A stretch of DNA of 40,768 nt, taken from positions 1 through 40,768 of the forward strand of contig CACNUQ010000009.1 of NCBI GenBank assembly GCA_902623685.1, read 5' to 3'. Source of the stretch: an uncultured SAR86 cluster bacterium (GTDB lineage: Bacteria > Pseudomonadota > Gammaproteobacteria > Magnimaribacterales > D2472). The translations under genes were made by a program, and so were the position numbers. Below, piece by piece: positions 35,752 to 40,768 of the stretch. Position 1 is the first letter of the stretch; every line of letters starts with the position of its first letter. The notes below the pieces were generated by a model, which saw only the letters and a list, made by a program, of their open reading frames with translations, did no database searches and was not told the origin of the DNA.

Positions 35752-37005
35752 ATGAGCTCAATTAAAATATTTTTCGAAAAAATCTCATTATCTTTTACAA
35801 AAAATTCTGCCATTGCAGGATTTTTTTTCTTTTTAGTTTTGTGTTCATGGTATATCTTAAGACCTGTTAGAAATGAAATGGCAGTTCAGAACTCTGACAT
35901 TCTTCCGTATTTATTGGGTGTAGGGGCATTAGTTATGTTGCTGTTAAATCCAATTTATTCATGGCTTGCTTCTCGTAAAAATCTTAAAAGCGTTCTCATA
36001 GGATGCTACCTATTTTTTATTATCAACTTACTCTTATTTATTATTTTATGGGAGTTTTTTGATCTCTCAGGAGCTATTTGGCTAAGTAGAATTTTTTACG
36101 TTTGGTGTAATGTATATTCTTTTTTTGTAGTTTCAATTTTTTGGGTGGTAATCATTAATTTATTTAGAGGAGATGGAGCAACAAATGTTTTCGGAGTCAT
36201 AGCAGCAGGAGGATCAATAGGAGCGTTTTTAGGCTCAGAAATTTCAAAACAATTAGCAGTAACATTTAATGAATCGGGGATTATTTTTTTTACATTAATT
36301 GCTATATTTTTTCTTATATCTGCTCTGATAACTGGCTTAATTTTATTAAATAGACTCTCATTTGTAGAGGGCATTAATGATGCAGCTGGAGGCAATAGCT
36401 TCGATGGTTTTAAAAATTTAATTTCTTCTACCCAAATTAGATCAATCGGTTTGTATATGTATTTGTGGACGGCAATGATGACAATTCATTGGATCACATC
36501 AATTCAAATTATTAATTCTTGGTCATCAGATGGAGGAGATAGAATAATTTTTTTTAGTAATATTGAACAAACAGTAACGCTTCTCACACTCATAACGCAA
36601 TTTTTTCTTACTGCAGCAATTATAAGGCTTGCAACGCCAAGAATTATTTTGATGTTTTATGGAGTAATTTTTATTGGAGCATTTACTGGTTATTTCTTAT
36701 ATCCCACAATTGGATATGTTTTTGCTATAACTATTACGTTACGAATTTTTGAATACGGAATTAATAAACCAACTAGAGAAGTTGTATTTAGTTATTTGAA
36801 GAAAATGGATCGTTACAAATCTTCGGTTATGTTTGATACTTTTTTGGTAAGAATGGGCGACTTTTCTGGCAGTGGTTTTATATCTCTATTCTCTAAAACT
36901 TTTGGAATTACTTTTTCTCTAGTACCATTATTAGCAATTCCTTTTGCAGGCATTCTTGCATTCTTGGGATTAAAGATTGCTCCAAAGAAGGAGACGTTAT
37001 ATTAA
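35752..37005 (+). CDS. MFS protein resembling NTP/NDP exchange transporters
   Basis: A 417-residue inner-membrane protein with about 11-12 hydrophobic helices. The opening WYILRPVRNEMAVQ, the central GVIAAGGSIGAFLGS and REVVFSYLKKMDRYKSSVMFDTFLVRMGD are characteristic of a bacterial MFS group related to nucleotide (ATP/ADP) translocases, in which RYK and D/RxGD motifs recur. In free-living bacteria the substrate of these relatives is not established, and nucleotide exchange should not be assumed. It starts 32 bases after the tRNA and converges with bepA with a 4-base overlap. Confidence 0.8.
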   Translation: MSSIKIFFEKISLSFTKNSAIAGFFFFLVLCSWYILRPVRNEMAVQNSDILPYLLGVGALVMLLLNPIYSWLASRKNLKSVLIGCYLFFIINLLLFIILWEFFDLSGAIWLSRIFYVWCNVYSFFVVSIFWVVIINLFRGDGATNVFGVIAAGGSIGAFLGSEISKQLAVTFNESGIIFFTLIAIFFLISALITGLILLNRLSFVEGINDAAGGNSFDGFKNLISSTQIRSIGLYMYLWTAMMTIHWITSIQIINSWSSDGGDRIIFFSNIEQTVTLLTLITQFFLTAAIIRLATPRIILMFYGVIFIGAFTGYFLYPTIGYVFAITITLRIFEYGINKPTREVVFSYLKKMDRYKSSVMFDTFLVRMGDFSGSGFISLFSKTFGITFSLVPLLAIPFAGILAFLGLKIAPKKETLY

Positions 37006-38432
37006 AGACCTTTTTTACTCGCAATTCTTTCTTTTGCGTATTTTATTTTAGTAAGAATTGTTTCTGAAGTTTGAAAAGAGTGACCAGATAGACCAAATGC
37101 AAATTGAAATTGATTTAATGCGTTTTGAAAATCTCCAATAAGCAAATAATATTCCCCTTTACTTAAATGATAACCAACAATATTTTTGCCAGCTCTTTGA
37201 ATTTCAGAAAGTTGCATCCATATGCTGGGATCTTTGTTCTTCTTAATTAATAGATCTCTCAGAATTTCTTCAGCTTCAATGGATTCATTTTGCGCGCTTA
37301 AGATTTGAGCTTTCACTATCGATGCCGGAAAATTCCTTGGAGAGATTCTTAATACTTCTTCTATTGATTTCTCTGCTTTTTCATATTGTTGAGCAGAGAG
37401 AAATATTTCTGCCTTTGTAATATTTAATATTAAATTTTTTGGAAATTTTTCTAATAATTTATTATTTAAATTTATTGCCTCCTGAAAATTTCCACTTGAT
37501 TTAAGTGAAGCAATATATGCAAAAGTATTTTCATTTGAGGGATTATTTTGATGCATTGTTTCAAAATACCTCATGGCTGCCTGAGGAGAGGATGAATTAT
37601 ATCTTGCCTTTAGTTTTCCTTTTATTAATTCAAAATTTAAGGTATTTTTTTTACCTCCTGTAATTTCTAGTTGATCTGCAGCATTAAAAGCGTCGCTTAT
37701 TCTTGATGATGTTATTGGATGTGTTAATAAAAATTCAGGGGGATTATCACCAGACAATTTACGAATTTTTGCCATATTTTCAAACATTTCACCCATTGCC
37801 TTAGGGTCATAACCTGCAGAAATCATGTTGTTAAATCCATATCTGTCCGCCTCACGTTCAAATATTCGACTGTATCTAAGTTGTTGTTGAGCTAGCGCGG
37901 CTGGACCAGTAATAAAGGCAGTTGGATTATTGGAAACTATAGCTAGGGCTATGGCAGATATCATGACTAATGATGAGGCTAAGTTAGAGTCTCTGCCGCG
38001 TAATACGTTTCTTGCAAAATGCCTTTGACTTAAATGCGCTAATTCGTGACCTAAAACTGAAGCAAGCTGTGCCTCATTATCAGCATTTAAAAATAAACCA
38101 CCATTTACACCAATTATTCCGCCAGGCGCAGCAAAAGCATTTAGTGATTTATCATCAATTAACACAATTGAAAATTCTCTATCTTCAACTTGTGATGTTT
38201 CTGAGAGTTTGTAAACGAGAAGCTCAGTGTATTCCTGAATAATTGGATCATAAATAAGAGGTGCTTGAGCGTATACTTGCTCCAGGAATCCTTGCCCCAG
38301 GATTCTTTCTTGCTCTAAGGATATAACTCCTGAAACTCGATCACCTAATTCAGGTAAATTTAGGTCTTTATTCTGCGCAAATAAAGTTAAAGGAGCTAAA
38401 AAGAGAATAAGAATATAAATTTTATGAAGCAT
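37002..38432 (-). CDS. bepA: BepA-like M48 metalloprotease with TPR domain
   Basis: Periplasmic protease and chaperone that assists or degrades stalled outer-membrane proteins such as LptD. The 476 residues begin with a signal peptide (about 1-19). The zinc site is HELAH at H129-H133 with E194 in FEREADRYG; H239 in LLTHPITSSR corresponds to the regulatory histidine of E. coli BepA. The C-terminal half (about 260-470) is made of TPR repeats (FQEAINLNNKLLEKFPKN and later copies). It is divergent from perM, a neighbourhood conserved in E. coli (dapA-gcvR-bcp-perM-bepA). Confidence 0.94.
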   Translation of the reverse strand: MLHKIYILILFLAPLTLFAQNKDLNLPELGDRVSGVISLEQERILGQGFLEQVYAQAPLIYDPIIQEYTELLVYKLSETSQVEDREFSIVLIDDKSLNAFAAPGGIIGVNGGLFLNADNEAQLASVLGHELAHLSQRHFARNVLRGRDSNLASSLVMISAIALAIVSNNPTAFITGPAALAQQQLRYSRIFEREADRYGFNNMISAGYDPKAMGEMFENMAKIRKLSGDNPPEFLLTHPITSSRISDAFNAADQLEITGGKKNTLNFELIKGKLKARYNSSSPQAAMRYFETMHQNNPSNENTFAYIASLKSSGNFQEAINLNNKLLEKFPKNLILNITKAEIFLSAQQYEKAEKSIEEVLRISPRNFPASIVKAQILSAQNESIEAEEILRDLLIKKNKDPSIWMQLSEIQRAGKNIVGYHLSKGEYYLLIGDFQNALNQFQFAFGLSGHSFQTSETILTKIKYAKERIASKKGL

Positions 38433-38521
38433 TTCTTAAATTTAATGAATTGATTGAAAGCTTACACTATTAAGTAATTTCAATTAACATAACATTTTAA
38501 TGACAAAATTAGATATAAAAA

Positions 38522-39565
38522 GTGCTTGAAGATTTAAATAATTTATTAAAAAAAATCTTTTCAAATGAAGAAACCTTAGTTTTTGCCATTCTTTTGGTAA
38601 TTGCTTTTTTAATTCTATTCTTTTTGGGTAATATTCTCACTCCCTTTTTGATAAGTATTATTTTTGCATATTTATTAGTTGGATTGCAGAAAAGGCTTGA
38701 GAATGCGGGTCTAAGCAGTAATTTATCATTAATATTTACCTATGGATTATTCTTATTGGTAGGTATTGCGTTAATTCTTTGGCTTGCTCCACTAGTTTAT
38801 CAACAAACTCAATCATTAATTATTGAAATACCAAAGTGGGTAAATTCTTCAATGGTTTTTATTCAAAATATACCTCAAAAGTATCCTGATTTAATTTCCT
38901 CAGATCAAATCACAGCATTTTTAGAAAGCCTTTCAGGGCAAATCACAGATATTTCACAAAACTTTCTTCAAGCCTCAATAGCTGGGATACAAAACACTGC
39001 TACAGTGGCTATAAACTTAATACTCTTTCCAATTTTAGTTTTTTTCTTTTTGTTTGATAGAGCTGAAATAATTTCTGGTTTTTTAAATATTCTTCCAAAA
39101 GAAAGAGAAATGCTCAAGAGTGTGTGGATTGAAATGGATGTTCAGCTAAGCAATTATACAAGAGGCAAGGCAATTGAAATTGTTATAGTTGGTTGTGCTG
39201 CTGCTGTTACATTTATTTTCTTTGGATTGGAATATATTGCTCTTTTATCTGTTTTAGTGGGTTTCTCAGTTCTGATTCCATTTATAGGCGCATTTGCAGT
39301 AACAATTCCCGTTGCAGCAGTTGGACTGTTGCAATTTGGCTTTACTTTTGATTTTTGGCTATTGATAGGCGCGTATGTACTTTTGCAGATTTTAGATGGA
39401 TATTTACTAGCTCCTTTATTATTTTCAGATGCTGTTAAATTACATCCAGTAATTATTATGCTAGCGGTATTTGTTTTTGGAGGGTTATTTGGTTTTTGGG
39501 GAATTTTCTTTGCTATACCAATAGCAACTTTAATTAAGGCTATTTGGAACTCTTGGCCAAAATAA
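38522..39565 (+). CDS. perM: AI-2E/PerM family transporter
   Basis: A 347-residue polytopic inner-membrane protein of the AI-2E exporter-like (PF01594) family. About eight hydrophobic segments are visible, with the family's central soluble loop (WIEMDVQLSNYTRGKAIEIVIVG) and the C-terminal LLQILDGYLLAPLLFSDAVKLHPVIIMLAVFVFGGLFGFWG split across two helices. GTG start. Substrate is unknown; some relatives act as Na+/H+ antiporters, and AI-2 export is not established for PerM. Position between bepA and bcp supports the symbol. Confidence 0.9.
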   Translation: MLEDLNNLLKKIFSNEETLVFAILLVIAFLILFFLGNILTPFLISIIFAYLLVGLQKRLENAGLSSNLSLIFTYGLFLLVGIALILWLAPLVYQQTQSLIIEIPKWVNSSMVFIQNIPQKYPDLISSDQITAFLESLSGQITDISQNFLQASIAGIQNTATVAINLILFPILVFFFLFDRAEIISGFLNILPKEREMLKSVWIEMDVQLSNYTRGKAIEIVIVGCAAAVTFIFFGLEYIALLSVLVGFSVLIPFIGAFAVTIPVAAVGLLQFGFTFDFWLLIGAYVLLQILDGYLLAPLLFSDAVKLHPVIIMLAVFVFGGLFGFWGIFFAIPIATLIKAIWNSWPK

Positions 39566-39580
39566 ATTTATTAAATTACC

Positions 39581-40054
39581 TTACTTAGCAAGCTCTTCCA
39601 CCGCTTCTAGAACCTCAGCAACGTGACCCTTTACTTTTACACCTCTCCACACTTTTACTACTTTACCTTCCGCATTAACAATAAATGTACTTCTATCGAC
39701 TCCCATATATTCTCTGCCATACATTGATTTAAGCTTCATAACATCAAAAGCTTTACAAACTTTTTCATCTGGATCTGATAAAAGTTCAAATGGAAAATTT
39801 TGTTTAGATTTAAAATTTTCGTGAGATTTAATTGATTCTCTGGAGACGCCTAATATTTCAGTATTAAGCTTTTTAAATTTTTTGTAACTGTCTCTAAACT
39901 CTTGACCTTCAGTAGTGCAGCCAGGAGTAGAATCTTTTGGATAAAAATATATTACTAAGTTTTGATTTTGAAATGTTTCATTTGAAATAGTTTTATTGCT
40001 AGTTGCGTCTGCCTTGAATTTAGGACATTTCTTTCCTTCTAGATTTTTAGCCAT
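39581..40054 (-). CDS. bcp: Peroxiredoxin, BCP type
   Basis: Thioredoxin-fold thiol peroxidase that reduces hydrogen and lipid peroxides. From the ATG at 40054 (with AAGGAAA upstream) it has 157 residues; the frame extends upstream to 40177 but that part runs antisense through dapA. The peroxidatic cysteine is C46 in PKDSTPGCTTEGQEF. The second cysteine found five residues later in E. coli BCP is missing, while C100 (EKVCKAFDV) remains. Arg in GVDRSTFIV supports the active site. It is divergent from dapA, 44 bases away, as part of the conserved dapA-bcp-perM-bepA group. Confidence 0.95.
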   Translation of the reverse strand: MAKNLEGKKCPKFKADATSNKTISNETFQNQNLVIYFYPKDSTPGCTTEGQEFRDSYKKFKKLNTEILGVSRESIKSHENFKSKQNFPFELLSDPDEKVCKAFDVMKLKSMYGREYMGVDRSTFIVNAEGKVVKVWRGVKVKGHVAEVLEAVEELAK

Positions 40055-40070
40055 AATTTCCTTAAAAAAG

Positions 40071-40099
40071 TGTATAGTTTTATTTTTTACTGAAAACAA
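40071..40099 (-). promoter_or_regulatory. bcp: Candidate bcp promoter
   Basis: On the minus strand TTGTTT (40094-40099) and TATACA (40071-40076) are exactly 17 bases apart, 17 bases before the bcp ATG. The -35 element touches the first ATG of dapA, so the two divergent genes share this short control region. Pattern match only. Confidence 0.45.
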
Positions 40100-40768
40100 T
40101 GATGATGCAACCCCTTCAAGGAAGTTTTGTAGCTTTAGTGACCCCGATGTTTCCTGGCGGTAGTTTGGATTATGCATCTTTACAGGATCTTATTGAGTGG
40201 CAAATCAAAGATGGAATTAGTGGCATTGTTTCAGTCGGAACAACCGGTGAATCAGCTACTCTTAATGTAAAAGAGCACTTAGAAATTATTGAGAAGACAA
40301 TAGAATATACCAATGGAAGAGTGCCTGTTATTGCAGGAACAGGTGCAAATTCAACTCAGGAGGCCATTGAGTTAACTCAAACAGCTAACAGTCTCGGAGC
40401 AGATTATGCCTTGATTGTGACTCCTTATTATAATAAACCTAATCAAGATGGACTATTAAAGCATTATCTAAAAATAGCTAATGAAGTTGATATTCCCCAA
40501 ATTTTATATAATGTCCCATCTAGGACAGCATGTGATCTTCAGCCTGAAACAGTATTGCGCTTATCCGATCATCCAAATATTATCGGAATCAAAGAGGCAG
40601 TAGATGATGAACAAAGGATGGACGCGCTACTTACGATATCAAAAAAATTAAAAGATAAAAAAAACTTTTCGATATTATCTGGAGATGATCCAACTTTTAA
40701 TTCTTTTATGTCAAAGGGTGCAGATGGAGTGATTTCAGTTGCAGCAAATATAATCCCTGGGGCTATTT
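40099..40768 (+). CDS. dapA: 4-hydroxy-tetrahydrodipicolinate synthase (3' end missing)
   Basis: First committed enzyme of the diaminopimelate-lysine pathway, condensing pyruvate with aspartate semialdehyde. The frame is open at the window's right edge, about 223 of roughly 290 residues being present. Seen are GSFVALVTPMF, VSVGTTGESATL, PVIAGTGANSTQEAIEL, VTPYYNKPNQDGL, YNVPSRTACDL, the Schiff-base lysine in IIGIKEAVDD and ILSGDDPTF. Three consecutive ATG codons (40099, 40102, 40105) could start it; the first is given but no choice can be made from the sequence. Product supplies the DAP used by MurE and recognised by Pal. Confidence 0.97.
   Translation, partial: MMMQPLQGSFVALVTPMFPGGSLDYASLQDLIEWQIKDGISGIVSVGTTGESATLNVKEHLEIIEKTIEYTNGRVPVIAGTGANSTQEAIELTQTANSLGADYALIVTPYYNKPNQDGLLKHYLKIANEVDIPQILYNVPSRTACDLQPETVLRLSDHPNIIGIKEAVDDEQRMDALLTISKKLKDKKNFSILSGDDPTFNSFMSKGADGVISVAANIIPGAI

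Noticed and set aside
38453-38484. ATTGAAA/TTTCAAT inverted repeat between bepA and perM
   Set aside because: Arms of seven A/T-rich bases 18 bases apart are easily expected by chance here; no promoter could be placed around it with confidence.
40055-40177. N-terminal extension of the peroxiredoxin frame
   Set aside because: It is antisense to the well-conserved start of dapA, and the ATG at 40054 has a good ribosome binding site and the normal BCP start.

Overview
The window is a gene-dense, strongly AT-rich stretch of a Gram-negative chromosome. No gap between genes reaches 300 bases, and many neighbouring genes overlap by 1 to 23 bases. LPS synthesis (kdsA), the Tol-Pal system, nlpD, bepA and cpoB indicate an outer membrane. 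Gene order is gammaproteobacterial throughout: the mur/fts cluster, rpsF-rpsR-rplI-dnaB-alr, pyrG-kdsA-eno-ftsB-ispD/F-surE-pcm-nlpD, fdxA/recA, fmdB-aspS-yebC, ybgC-tolQRAB-pal-cpoB-tRNA-Lys, and bepA-perM-bcp-dapA. Low GC, compact proteins and the loss of usual cluster members suggest a streamlined marine lineage such as SAR86. That placement is inference; no rRNA gene is present to test it.

Layout. 1-10210: division and cell-wall cluster (murE partial, murF, mraY, murD, ftsW, murG, murC, ddl, ftsQ, ftsA), without murB, ftsZ or lpxC. 10290-14906: ribosomal proteins S6, S18 and L9, DnaB helicase, alanine racemase and a diiron ferritin-like protein of unknown substrate. 14969-22935: CTP synthase, KDO-8-P synthase, enolase, FtsB, a fused IspD-IspF, SurE, protein-repair methyltransferase, a DUF368 lipid-carrier transporter and an NlpD-like lipoprotein. 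22932-25231: two small secreted proteins of unknown function and FdxA on the minus strand, then recA on the plus strand behind a perfect LexA box. 25325-27784: a thiolase and a short ProRS, converging with no gap. 27838-35617: zinc-ribbon protein, AspRS, YebC, a PD-(D/E)XK nuclease, and the YbgC-Tol-Pal operon. 35644-35719: tRNA-Lys(UUU). 35752-40768: an NTP/NDP-exchange-like MFS protein, BepA, PerM, a BCP peroxiredoxin and the start of dapA.

Most genes serve one theme: making, splitting and stabilising the envelope. The Mur enzymes make and flip lipid II. FtsW, FtsQ, FtsA and FtsB belong to the divisome. NlpD, Tol-Pal and CpoB coordinate septal wall and outer-membrane constriction. DUF368 recycles the lipid carrier, and DapA and Alr supply peptide-stem precursors.

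The strongest point for a second look is the 140-residue nuclease at 30649-31071. It sits exactly where ruvC-ruvA-ruvB normally lie between yebC and ybgC, and carries an Hjc-like E...PD...ECK signature. I infer that it may be a phage- or archaeal-type Holliday junction resolvase that displaced RuvC. Other points are a MurD with a strongly shortened central domain, an IspDF fusion, a ProRS without the editing insertion, a lipoprotein-like FtsQ, a short TolA, and absence of rpoS, mutS, cinA and recX from the nlpD-recA neighbourhood.
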